64,000 nt of DNA from Muriicola sp041358175 (GTDB lineage Bacteria; Bacteroidota; Bacteroidia; Flavobacteriales; Flavobacteriaceae): positions 17,321-81,320 of the forward strand of contig NZ_JBGKBE010000012.1 in assembly GCF_041358175.1 (NCBI RefSeq), written 5' to 3'. The position numbers were made by a program, and so were the translations under genes. This document shows, one piece after another, positions 52,601-59,754 of this stretch (the first letter of the stretch is position 1; each line of letters starts with the position of its first letter). The notes beneath the pieces are model-generated. The model had not been told where the DNA came from. It did no database searches and saw only the letters and a list, made by a program, of their open reading frames with translations.

Positions 52601-55004
52601 CCACGTGGAAGCTCTCGATGATCCTTTCTGTGACACGGTAAGTAACGTGGCCACGGTAAGACAACCCGACAGGGCCCTCACCGTTGCTATTCAGCAGACA
52701 GCTGAGGTGACCTGTGCCATTCCCGGAATCGGGGAGATATTCCTAACCGGAGACGGAGGCTGGGGAACTTATGAATATCAGGTTATAGCTCCTGATGGAA
52801 CAACCATCATTCAGGATTTCCCAAGTACAAATCAGAGTATAACTAATTTATCTGATGGAACTTATACCATTAATGTGCGCGATCTGGAAGGGTGTACTGC
52901 AACCAATACAATTGATCTGGCCCTGCCAACACCTATCTATGCTGATATTCAAATAACAGCTCCTTTGCAGTGTAACAATGACAACAATGGTGTTATTGAA
53001 GCCTTTAATGTGAGTGGCGGACAAGGTGCAGGAAACTATCTGTATCAATTAAACAGGATTACCGAAGGAACTAGTAGTGGACTTCAGACTACCCCGTCTT
53101 TTGCCAACCTGTCTTCAGGAGACTATACCATTACAGTATTCGACGGTTGGTCTTGTAGTTATACAACTATTCCGATCACTATAGTAGATCCCGAAGTGGT
53201 TATAGCCGAACTGGTTGAATTACAACCTCCCGGCTGTGGTGATTTTGGAATTATGGAACTGACTATTACCAATCCCGAACCCGGAGTAAGTTATTTTTAC
53301 AGAAGATCAGGTACGGCCGATCCGTTTATTCCTCTGAGTACAATCGATCCCCTGGCCACGGTGGTTCAGATTACCGAGGATATTACCCTGGATCCCGGGC
53401 CGTTCCAATACGATGTTCAAAATTCTAATGGGTGTCCGTTTGAGATTTCTAACCAGATTTCCCTGGATCCTGCTGCACCCCTCGTGATTGCTCTTGATCT
53501 TACCAACGCAACTATTAATTGTGCAGGAGAAGCGACAGGAATTATCCGTTCCGAGGCCTTCGGTGGGATCGGGAATTATGTATATACCCTGCTTAATTCG
53601 GATGTACCCCCACTTCCTACGGCCGGAAATACAGAAAGATCGGCTCAGTCGTCGGGTATCTTCCGTGACCTGGGTCCGGGTACCTACTGGGTATATGCCG
53701 AAAGTGGTGGCTGTACAGCTATTTCCACCCCTATAACCATCGTGGATCCTCCACCCCTCGTACTGGATTATATTGAAGCGGTTCCCGTAAGTTGTTTTGG
53801 TGATGTAGACGGACAACTAATTATTGAAGCCAGTGGAGGAACTGGAGTGATTCGATATTCTATTGCTGATCAGTTAAGTGAGTTTTTTGAAGGTGATGAT
53901 CCGATGTTCCCCAACAGGAAGACTTTTACCGATCTTGAACCTAGAAGTTATGAGGTGATTATTCAGGATGATCTTGGGTGTACCATCACACAGACAATAA
54001 CCATTACCGAACCTACCGAACTGGTGGCCGGAATTGGTAATTCAATTCCTGAGACCTGTCTGGGCGATGAAGATGGGGCGGTTACCGTTTTTGTAAACGG
54101 AGGAACAGCTCCGTATGAGTTTGCTTTGAATTCTTCCGATCCGGCAGATTTTGCACCTAATCCGACAATGACGTTTACCAATCTACGCGGAGGTGAAACC
54201 TATGTGATTTTTATCCGGGATGCCAGAGGTTGCGAGACCAATGTCATCGTACCCGTGGGAATCGGTGTCGACCTCCAGCCAGAAGCCGTGATTAATTATG
54301 GGTGTGATGGGATATTCCCCAATAATACCACTGTCGTTTCCGTACAGGATACTTCTCAGTACTCAGAGATCTTGTTTGCACTTGATCCTGCAGACCCAAC
54401 AGATGCGATTACTGCTCTTGCAGATGATAACCGAACATGGGGTGATCTTCCCCCAGGTGACCATACCGTATATATTTACCATTCCAACGGCTGTAGCACC
54501 TTTGTAGACTTTACCATAGACCAGTATGATCCATTAACTCTTGATCTGGTAAAAACCGGACCAAATGAGCTTACTGCTACAGCAACAGGCGGATTTGGGG
54601 GCTATGAATACTTCTTCCAGGGAATATCTTTTGGGGATGTAAATACCTATGAGGTCTTCGAAGATTCAAACGTAACGGTAAGAGTAGTAGACGAGCAAGG
54701 TTGTGAAGCCACTATGTCAATTCCGTTCGACTTTACCGGAATGCTCGATATTCCTAACTTCTTTACTCCTGACGGGGATAACAATAATGATGTCTGGTTC
54801 CCTAAAAACAGAGATCTTTTCCCCAATATCGATGTGAAGATATATGACCGCTATGGACGTGTTGTAGCTGTTCTGAATCAGGTAACTTCATGGGATGGAA
54901 CCTATGAAGGCAGCGAATTACCAACAGGGGATTACTGGTATGTGGTCAATGCGAACGACAAGGAAAAGCAACAGTACGTAGGGCATTTTACCCTGTATCG
55001 CTAG
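46659..55004 (+). CDS. Giant SprB-repeat surface protein with T9SS type B sorting domain
   Basis: This 2781-residue protein has a signal peptide (MLPKKFRHFLYAVLWLAFCI), a Cys-rich N-terminal region to about residue 190, and then about 28 repeats of 75-100 residues. Each has a Cys near its start, a GGxxPYxYS-like segment, an F-x-x-L-x-PGTY-like segment and a final D-x-x-GC. They match SprB-type repeats. The last 85 residues form the gliding-associated/CHU_C domain (IPNFFTPDGDNNNDVW, VKIYDRYGRVVAVL, LPTGDYWYVV, GHFTLYR), a type B secretion signal for the type IX system. It is likely exported to the cell surface as an adhesin. No PorP/SprF-type partner gene is adjacent. Confidence 0.93.
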   Translation: MLPKKFRHFLYAVLWLAFCIIGTSAIANPSVYSFFSRFDGVSTEVVSHVEAKDTEAFHSSIASSKEAELALAPASPMFVTIIIGADEEVTCPNDGSTLAKFFLCGTSDVRTLSLSQAGSTYEWQKLDPNRCAASVVEDCANTNNTCYDTVGTGATYDLSTSGEFRVRVDGGQYYYFKSTLNPLNPQLIKEDIICGNPGRVEITNVPAGYEYSLNTPAGPYQDTPYFDITAPGTYMVYVRLKNVSSSSCLFPSNSVTVQSLDINVDVTANDILCSGQLGSIDVQVTGVPGFFTYRLIKNAVTVDTFGPDAASNYTFANVSPGTYSVRVETNKCNELITLDVNSDPIVIGNGISPIAVSATANDSFGCGAATVDVTIGTSGGTSPYRYSLDGGATFSASYASSAVFTVASAGTYAILIEDANGCTKTASVDVEDLPPPVYNVTTQDANCGGANDGSITVTVTNGFGYNLEFSNNNGLSYQSSNIFTGLAPGSYDVMIRYQQGSFTCTTPATVETVGTPSNITATATADSSPTCLNENGGQITISGVSGGTGPYDYSIGAGFSGTTVFTNLGVGTYTPQIRDANGCVQSLAPIVFNALDKPTDMDFTISSIDCLTSTASVTVAVTDGTAPYTYEIIAPAASAINNGNNPVFTGLGLGTYTFRVTDNEGCSYDEVFAITDISSISVQAQATRVVTCVGDNDGEGRFLVDGFATTYSYSIDAGPLNTGESNGIISLTGLSAGSYVINVTDEDTNCTDTATLVIEEPAVAFAISSLNVTPMSCQNGNIGSVTINTVGGWGGNRYTLTQPDLSIRGPKNGNTFSNLSLDGLYQVSVTDANGCTITDSFTLTSLAAPTLTIDNGATDYCYDNTDAATIAVNAAGGLPPYQYRINGGLWVGGSTFNNLTPGTYTVEVNDANDCRDSVTLNIADEISATAVTITELNCGGPDAQIQVTITDGYPSGGDYDIYEVSVDGAAYTSNSNNITGNSFVYSIPNDGSITTDTTFQFLVSDSRGCTTETNVVTISPPESIVGVATATDTSCGDDNGIITLTADTNFGVPPYEFSDDNGTTYGAQNVFSGFAPGTYNTFMIRDSRGCTTPLLSATINASAAIDATVVANDAVCAAPTVEGSIDVVSVANGTSLYTYILQDINGVTITTVGPTPLTAVNFPNLVPGTYTVITQDASGCEDRDTVTIVQNQIVLTPLDVPPLNCTDPWITYRFQASGGTAPYLFGLVGNPLVPANVNGIDIHDFAGQITFGVTYFVQVQDALGCTYIEQIDPILGPSPLSVVATATTASCAPNADGVIDFQVTGIGSPADITIQLQDTNTGAIISGPTVLNNEPIPYNGSFTALPAGNYQILVEDNNTSCNASTLVDIVPNVPAIVIDNNIPATCNVGALVTVRGNGGTSPYGFAYVPSGNPAPGVFTAQTTYVIPGPYPANYDFYVQDSFGCTSFTTVTVTADPGVPVPTVDVSNQCTAVANYTIDVLSPLSTGSGLPEDTFQYDIGGGFQSSPNFIVPNPGDYTITVRDGNGCTNTVVARVFDFFAISASATSEPTCNAGDGVITVNTSGGSGNFQYELDDGINPVIVQVNDPVFINILPGSYSILVTDLDSNTIPLCSDTTTVDVTVVTNPVISATPFGDVTCNGANDGFIGVELLPGTDTDSPFSYVLYDGGTATVLQGPQGISLFDNLAPGTYQVEVISDRGCTDRSGDIIIAEPSPLQINTVNTDFTCDPNNNRFNTATITIYTDTNGDGSGIDTGTAPYTYSMNDGTPAFDGTNFQTSNTFEVIDNGTNQTIILTARDQNGCEITDTITINAPTDLTFTYNVNPLSCDASGVGVNPGSIEIIVDQGPGNYDVEILPLGSAAVQNSGGTDRVVWSISTPGDYIFTVTDIGNAGCSYLTAVVNVPEYNTIDAVIAEVQPVSCFNGTDGEISIQINGYTGVYNYEVFSRDNMGVETTTGVTGTFDTNIIGQNPGVITGLPAGNLVVHVEALDDPFCDTVSNVATVRQPDRALTVAIQQTAEVTCAIPGIGEIFLTGDGGWGTYEYQVIAPDGTTIIQDFPSTNQSITNLSDGTYTINVRDLEGCTATNTIDLALPTPIYADIQITAPLQCNNDNNGVIEAFNVSGGQGAGNYLYQLNRITEGTSSGLQTTPSFANLSSGDYTITVFDGWSCSYTTIPITIVDPEVVIAELVELQPPGCGDFGIMELTITNPEPGVSYFYRRSGTADPFIPLSTIDPLATVVQITEDITLDPGPFQYDVQNSNGCPFEISNQISLDPAAPLVIALDLTNATINCAGEATGIIRSEAFGGIGNYVYTLLNSDVPPLPTAGNTERSAQSSGIFRDLGPGTYWVYAESGGCTAISTPITIVDPPPLVLDYIEAVPVSCFGDVDGQLIIEASGGTGVIRYSIADQLSEFFEGDDPMFPNRKTFTDLEPRSYEVIIQDDLGCTITQTITITEPTELVAGIGNSIPETCLGDEDGAVTVFVNGGTAPYEFALNSSDPADFAPNPTMTFTNLRGGETYVIFIRDARGCETNVIVPVGIGVDLQPEAVINYGCDGIFPNNTTVVSVQDTSQYSEILFALDPADPTDAITALADDNRTWGDLPPGDHTVYIYHSNGCSTFVDFTIDQYDPLTLDLVKTGPNELTATATGGFGGYEYFFQGISFGDVNTYEVFEDSNVTVRVVDEQGCEATMSIPFDFTGMLDIPNFFTPDGDNNNDVWFPKNRDLFPNIDVKIYDRYGRVVAVLNQVTSWDGTYEGSELPTGDYWYVVNANDKEKQQYVGHFTLYR

Positions 55005-55031
55005 CCTGCTTAGGTAGGAGTATATTTTTTT
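55005..55031 (+). terminator. Possible terminator of the giant SprB-repeat gene
   Basis: CCTGC-TTAG-GTAGG (one G-T pair) directly after the stop, followed by AGTATATTTTTTTA. The stem is short, so the call is tentative. Confidence 0.4.
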
Positions 55032-55039
55032 ATCGCTTT

Positions 55040-55801
55040 TTATTGAACAAGTACTCCGTTCTCCACAAGAATGGGATAGGTGTATCCACTGCCGAAATCC
55101 ACATTGAGTTGAACAATACCTTGAATTGTGATTTCTGTTCCTGGATCAACGGTTTCTGTTGAGGTGATGACCAGGTCGTAGTCGTCTTTGCTTCCATCCT
55201 GCAGGTGCACCCAATTCCGTCCCATAATTCCCATATTTACCTTGGTGCAAATGCCTTCGAGTTCTATTTTCTTTCCAGCGTATTTTTCCGGATCAGTAAC
55301 CAGGTCAGCTATTCTGATTCGTCCAGCGAAAACCGCTGTACTATCTTGCTCTTCCACAATACTTTTTTTGACGATCTCCAGCTGTTTATCACCCACTTTA
55401 CCCGAGCTCAATCCGTGGACTCCTTTGCCGTGTTCTTCCGGAATCAGTGAGGTCACAAGGTATAAAGTATCAAAGACCCTGTTGTGTTCCTTGCTTTCAA
55501 ATTGGGTCTTGAGGATGGCTTCGTTGTAGTAATAGGTTTCCCCTTTTTTCAGCTGCTGTTTTCCGGATGAGATCCAGAAAGAACGCCCGTCTTCTTCCAC
55601 CAGCACATATACGTATTTGTTACCGGGGATGACCTCTTTAACGATCACCTCGTGCATTTCCCGACTCACATCAGGATCCAGGATCGACTTGTCAATGGTT
55701 CTGGTGATCGTATAGGGTTCCTTTGATTTAGGGCCGTCAAGACAGGATAATAGTGATATAAAAACAAATATTGTCCCGAATGGAACGAACAACTTTTTCA
55801 T
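55040..55801 (-). CDS. NrfJ-like/OB-fold lipoprotein
   Basis: The 253-residue lipoprotein (signal MKKLFVPFGTIFVFISLLSC, Cys 20) has two halves. Residues about 40-125 (VIPGNKYVYVLVEEDGRSFW, KKGETYYYNEAILKTQFESK, FDTLYLVTSL) resemble NrfJ-type small envelope proteins found with multiheme nitrite reductases. Residues about 165-253 (YAGKKIELEGICTKVNMGIM, NWVHLQDGSKDDYDLVITST, GTEITIQGIV) look like an OB-fold. Function is not established. Its ATG overlaps the hemA stop (ATGA), so it is coupled to heme synthesis and near the cytochrome genes. Confidence 0.7.
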   Translation of the reverse strand: MKKLFVPFGTIFVFISLLSCLDGPKSKEPYTITRTIDKSILDPDVSREMHEVIVKEVIPGNKYVYVLVEEDGRSFWISSGKQQLKKGETYYYNEAILKTQFESKEHNRVFDTLYLVTSLIPEEHGKGVHGLSSGKVGDKQLEIVKKSIVEEQDSTAVFAGRIRIADLVTDPEKYAGKKIELEGICTKVNMGIMGRNWVHLQDGSKDDYDLVITSTETVDPGTEITIQGIVQLNVDFGSGYTYPILVENGVLVQ

Positions 55802-57066
55802 AATTCTGAATTCTTGGGCATGCGAAAGAAGGTCCTCTTATTGGAATCTTCAAAAAATGCCTGCCGGACTATTAACTGGTGAATATCTTTCTGTGATGTG
55901 ATGGAGGAGGGGTTGTGGTAAAGCTTTCTGATGACCCGGTTTGTTACCATATTTATCTTCTCCGGATCAACTATTTTCATGGATTTTTTCAAATATCCGG
56001 CCGTATTTTTAACAATAAATATCTTTTGCTGGGCCAGGAGTTTGCGCAGTGGGGCCTCCCTTAACCATTTTTGAAATAAAAGAAGTTCTTCTTTGTTGAT
56101 CTGAGAGACCTTTTTAACCGCCTTTTTGCGCTGAGTTTTGGTTTTTTCCAATGCCGTTGAAATAGCATCAAGATTGTAAAGCGTAACTTCTGGAATTTCA
56201 GAGAGATCAGGATCCATATTACTGGGGAGGCCAAGATCAATAAGTAAGCGTGGTTTTTCGTATTTGTTCAAATGCTTTACCAGGTGGTGACTGTTCCCCG
56301 CGGCCCCAACAATGATGTCGAAATCACTGAAATTGTTTGCCAATACCTTGTTCCATGAAAATACATCTGCACTGTGCTTTCGGGCAAGCAGCTGTGCATT
56401 TTTCAGGGTTCTGTTGCTTATGGCGACTTCTTTAAAATTAAACTTACTGTTGTATTTAAACCATTGTTTTACGATATCACCGGCGCCTATAAGCAAGATT
56501 TTTTTGTTTTTCATTTCCTCTGCCCCATAAGTCTCCACCATCATTTTTAAGGACTTATAGGCCACTGAAGTAGTACCATCCCTGAATCGGGTTTCATTTC
56601 GGATTCTTTTATGGTTTCTAAATACCATTTGCATGGCCCTTTCGAGAAGTGACCCCTGCAATTTCATCTCCAATGTAGTCTTGTAGGCTTTTCTCAGCTG
56701 ATGTATGATCTCTGCATCACCCCACACTTTGGACAGCAAACCAGTTGAAACTGCTAATAAGTGATGCGCAGTTATTTCAGAGTCGTCTGATTTTACGAAA
56801 AGAGAAAGATCCTCCTTTTTTACATCTCCCATTTTTTCCCGGAGAAGGAAATCTAACAAATCCGCAGCGGTTGTTCTACCCGACTCAAAATAAATTTCTG
56901 TTCGGTTACAGGTAACAAGGAATAAGAGTCCGACTATATCAGGAAATTTCCTTGAGATTTTCAGATGTAATGATTTTTTTTCCTCCTCTGCAATAAAAAA
57001 TCTCTCCCGATCCACAACTTTGGCCGAAATATGAGAAATACTGATGTATCGCAATTGGTTCGTCAT
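55798..57066 (-). CDS. hemA: Divergent glutamyl-tRNA reductase
   Basis: The 422-residue protein has the GluTR layout. The catalytic domain holds LLFLVTCNRTEIYFESG with the nucleophile Cys 53, then HHLLAVSTGLLSKVWGDAEI. The NADPH domain has KKILLIGAGDIVKQW from residue 189. The C-terminal dimerisation helices include KVSQINKEELLLFQKWLREA. It reduces glutamyl-tRNA to glutamate-1-semialdehyde, the first step of heme synthesis. Several usually constant positions differ (ISISHISAKVVDRE where GLSHKTAPVEVRE-like is common; GDAEI for GEPQI). I infer a second, cytochrome-locus copy. It lies 91 bases downstream of the cytochrome operon. Confidence 0.87.
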   Translation of the reverse strand: MTNQLRYISISHISAKVVDRERFFIAEEEKKSLHLKISRKFPDIVGLLFLVTCNRTEIYFESGRTTAADLLDFLLREKMGDVKKEDLSLFVKSDDSEITAHHLLAVSTGLLSKVWGDAEIIHQLRKAYKTTLEMKLQGSLLERAMQMVFRNHKRIRNETRFRDGTTSVAYKSLKMMVETYGAEEMKNKKILLIGAGDIVKQWFKYNSKFNFKEVAISNRTLKNAQLLARKHSADVFSWNKVLANNFSDFDIIVGAAGNSHHLVKHLNKYEKPRLLIDLGLPSNMDPDLSEIPEVTLYNLDAISTALEKTKTQRKKAVKKVSQINKEELLLFQKWLREAPLRKLLAQQKIFIVKNTAGYLKKSMKIVDPEKINMVTNRVIRKLYHNPSSITSQKDIHQLIVRQAFFEDSNKRTFFRMPKNSEL

Positions 57067-57157
57067 CTTTTAATTTTTGTTGAAATAAATCATTATCTGA
57101 TCATTCCCCATATCAATATGATAGGCTTTAAAAGGGTTTTAAATGTTACTTTGATTT

Positions 57158-57556
57158 TTATTCTTCCATGGTTCGCATGTAGTTCACAATCAGCCAGCGG
57201 TCCTCATCATCTGGCATCTTTTTGGTGTATTCCGGCATATCGTCTCGTCCGAAAGTAGTCTTGTAGAACAATTCCCCATCGGTCTGTGCCTGAAATTCCT
57301 GTGAAGAAAAATCTCCCAGATCTCCGGTCATTTCAGCTGCTTTTGGCCCGTCTCCATATCCTTCTTTACCATGACAGGATTTGCAATGCTGGTTGTAAAG
57401 TGACTTCCCTATATCCAGATCCTCATCAGGATTGGTAGGATTCTTCATATTTACATATTTCTCGGGTACCACCCACTTTTCCTGTATATAATCGGTAAAG
57501 GAGTATAAGGCCAGGGAAACTACTCCCAGAAATAATAATTGTTTAATTGTTTTCAT
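57158..57556 (-). CDS. Monoheme cytochrome c (class I), exported
   Basis: The 132-residue protein begins with a signal or anchor segment (MKTIKQLLFLGVVSLALYSF). It has one heme site, CKSCH at residues 58-62 (LYNQHCKSCHGKEGYGDGPK). The likely axial methionine is in RDDMPEYTKKMPDDEDRWLI, and the C-terminal helix is WLIVNYMRT, as in class I cytochromes c. It should act in the periplasm as an electron carrier. It is the last gene of the NrfD/Fe-S/cytochrome operon, six bases after the unknown membrane protein gene. Confidence 0.9.
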   Translation of the reverse strand: MKTIKQLLFLGVVSLALYSFTDYIQEKWVVPEKYVNMKNPTNPDEDLDIGKSLYNQHCKSCHGKEGYGDGPKAAEMTGDLGDFSSQEFQAQTDGELFYKTTFGRDDMPEYTKKMPDDEDRWLIVNYMRTMEE

Positions 57557-57562
57557 GATTGT

Positions 57563-58438
57563 TTATTGAGATTTATAAATTTTATAAAGGTTTCGAATTA
57601 AATACATAATTGGGCCCCAGGTCAATACCAGTAATAAGATAGTAAATATCAAAATAAAATAGGGTGTCCTATCCCGGGGTGCCCAAAGACTCCTCTCGTT
57701 AAAACTGTTATCCTTAACAATAGGTACACCCAAAGGTGCCTTAGTAATTGCTTTTACCGTCCCATAATCGTCGCTGTCGGCCAACACCACTTCAAGGGTA
57801 AGTATTCCTTCAGGCCCTGGAATGCCTTTTTCAACAGAGACAAGGATGGTGCCATTTTCATCGGTATAATTGAAATCCTCTCCAATTTTTAATGGCCTGA
57901 TAAGCCGCTGTACCTGTACTCTCAAGGAGCTATTCACTACCGGCGTGGTATCTATTGCCTTTGTTATGCTAGCCTTGATATAGTTGGTACTGTCTATCTC
58001 CAGTAATTGGGTAATGATATTTGCATCTTTAAAACTTACTGATCTCGAACCTCGTTTAAAGTTTTCGTTACCCCCGAATGCGACCCCAAGGGTATAGGTA
58101 CCTGTCGAATCGGCTTTTATTTCAGAAAGAGGCGGTAGAATAAATCTACTTGCGCCACTCATATTTGTCTTGGTTTTCCCCAAAGGGATTTCATCGTTGT
58201 CAAATTCATAATAAACTTCAAGCTCAATATTTGGTACATCCTGCATTTGGCGGTCAATACGGGAAATTACCTTAATATCAAGGTAGCTTTGCGAATTCAT
58301 CACCTTGATATAATCCGCCTTAATCCGTACCCTGTTTTTTTGTACTTCCTGCCCATAGGAAGAAAATACCATCAATGGGAGGATGAATATCCAAAAGACA
58401 ATGCGAAGGCCTGATAAATTAGATTTGGATTTTCTCAT
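57563..58438 (-). CDS. Periplasmic domain protein with C-terminal membrane anchor, unknown function
   Basis: The 291-residue product has a signal peptide (LRIVFWIFILPLMVFSSYGQ), then about 225 residues of beta-rich sequence that looks like two Ig-like or bacterial cohesin-like modules (IELEVYYEFDNDEIPLGKTK, TPVVNSSLRVQVQRLIRPLK, GIPGPEGILTLEVVLADSDD). One membrane helix (FILIFTILLLVLTWGPIMYL) and a short cytoplasmic tail follow. I recognise no family. It overlaps the NrfD stop by four bases and precedes the cytochrome c gene by six, so it is probably a structural subunit of the same complex, perhaps placing the cytochrome over the membrane part. Confidence 0.8.
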   Translation of the reverse strand: MRKSKSNLSGLRIVFWIFILPLMVFSSYGQEVQKNRVRIKADYIKVMNSQSYLDIKVISRIDRQMQDVPNIELEVYYEFDNDEIPLGKTKTNMSGASRFILPPLSEIKADSTGTYTLGVAFGGNENFKRGSRSVSFKDANIITQLLEIDSTNYIKASITKAIDTTPVVNSSLRVQVQRLIRPLKIGEDFNYTDENGTILVSVEKGIPGPEGILTLEVVLADSDDYGTVKAITKAPLGVPIVKDNSFNERSLWAPRDRTPYFILIFTILLLVLTWGPIMYLIRNLYKIYKSQ

Positions 58439-59754
58439 GACGGGATCTGCTTTAATTGTATACTGGCAACTTCTTCTTCATCTGCAGTCCTCTGGATAGG
58501 AACAGCAGGTAGAAAACGAATGAGCAGGGTAATAATTAAAAGCGCCATTGCGAGGGTGGCAACCGTAATAACCCATTCGTGCATACTCGGAAAGTAGGAA
58601 TGCCATGATTCAGGGACGCCCTGAATGGGCAAAATGGGTTCCTGCAGTGTGGGGGTGATGATGATATATCGCTTCCACCATGAACCTATGACCACGATCA
58701 TCCCGATCAGGAACATCGAAAAGGGTTTTCGGCCTTTTTTAAAAAATAATAGGATAACCGGTAATACCAGGCCAACAACGGTTACCAGCCAAAACAGAAA
58801 GGCATAATTCCCTACAAGCAGGGAATGTAAATGGGCATCCTCTCCCTTTTTTGCTGTAAAGAAAGGAACCACATATTCGTTAATATTAAAGAACAGGTAG
58901 ATAATACAGGCCAGGGCAAGTAATTTACCCATTTTGTCGAAGTGGTATTCGGTGATATAATTTTCCAGTTTCCGGGTTCTCCTCACAACATAGATTACGG
59001 TTACCAGGGCTCCTATCCCGGCTACAAAGGCACCCGATATAAAATATGGAGCAAAGGCCGAACTGTCCCATCCAATTCGATAGGTTGTGGAGAAAAGCCA
59101 GGCATCAATGGTTTGAAGCAGGACTCCGGCCATGAGAATTAATATCGACAATACCCTGATGGATTTTATATGCAGGGCTTTTTGCTCAGAATTTCCCGTC
59201 CATTTCAGCGACAGTCTGCCATACAACTTGCTCAGTCGCGGTTTTGATTCTGCATAATATTTTTTTAGAACGGCAAAATCAGGAAGCAATGGGAAATAAA
59301 GCAGTAAAAGACTGATCACAATAAATGTGGGGATGATGATAATGTCCCAGGTGATGGGGGATTGCAATCGTGCGTGGATGAATAAATACATCACTCTGTC
59401 TGGCCTGGCCATGTCAATAGTGATGGTAATGCCGGCCATGATAATACATGCCAGGGTTATAATTTCAGCAATCCTGACAAGGGGTGTTCGCCATTCATTT
59501 TTAGTTAGTCTGAGAATGGCCACAGTTGCAGACCCGACAAAACTGGTGGCTACGAAAAATACAAAGTTGGAGATATAAATACCCCAAAGCGAATAATCAT
59601 TCATATTTGTCACCTTCTGTCCCTGAATGACCTGATCCACATAGGCAATGATCCCCAGAACGATCAACAGCGAAAGAATACTAATCCAAATGATCCCTCT
59701 TCTACCAAATTTTCGAGGGGCCAGATCCGCTACGATGGTATCGTAATTTCTCAT
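58435..59754 (-). CDS. NrfD/PsrC family quinol-interacting membrane subunit
   Basis: The 439-residue protein has about ten membrane helices. SLWGIYISNFVFFVATSFVG (helix 2), ITITIDMARPDRVMYLFIH and SSAFAPYFISGAFVAGIGAL match the NrfD/PsrC family, which exchanges electrons with menaquinol and passes them to an Fe-S partner. The C-terminal part (SWWKRYIIITPTLQEPILPI) resembles the ActC/ActF-type and Dsr/Qrc-type long members. It overlaps the Fe-S gene (ATGA, four bases) and the next gene, so the three are tightly coupled. Direction of electron flow cannot be read from sequence; context favours quinol oxidation. Confidence 0.92.
   Translation of the reverse strand: MRNYDTIVADLAPRKFGRRGIIWISILSLLIVLGIIAYVDQVIQGQKVTNMNDYSLWGIYISNFVFFVATSFVGSATVAILRLTKNEWRTPLVRIAEIITLACIIMAGITITIDMARPDRVMYLFIHARLQSPITWDIIIIPTFIVISLLLLYFPLLPDFAVLKKYYAESKPRLSKLYGRLSLKWTGNSEQKALHIKSIRVLSILILMAGVLLQTIDAWLFSTTYRIGWDSSAFAPYFISGAFVAGIGALVTVIYVVRRTRKLENYITEYHFDKMGKLLALACIIYLFFNINEYVVPFFTAKKGEDAHLHSLLVGNYAFLFWLVTVVGLVLPVILLFFKKGRKPFSMFLIGMIVVIGSWWKRYIIITPTLQEPILPIQGVPESWHSYFPSMHEWVITVATLAMALLIITLLIRFLPAVPIQRTADEEEVASIQLKQIPS

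Noticed and set aside
52597..52612. parS-like sequence around CACGTG in the giant SprB-repeat gene
   Set aside because: Only the central part matches TGTTTCACGTGAAACA; too many mismatches, and it lies in coding sequence 23 kb from parAB.
46659..55004. Possible CRISPR-like or satellite repeats in this region
   Set aside because: The repetition is at protein level (SprB-type repeats); the DNA copies are diverged and in one open frame.
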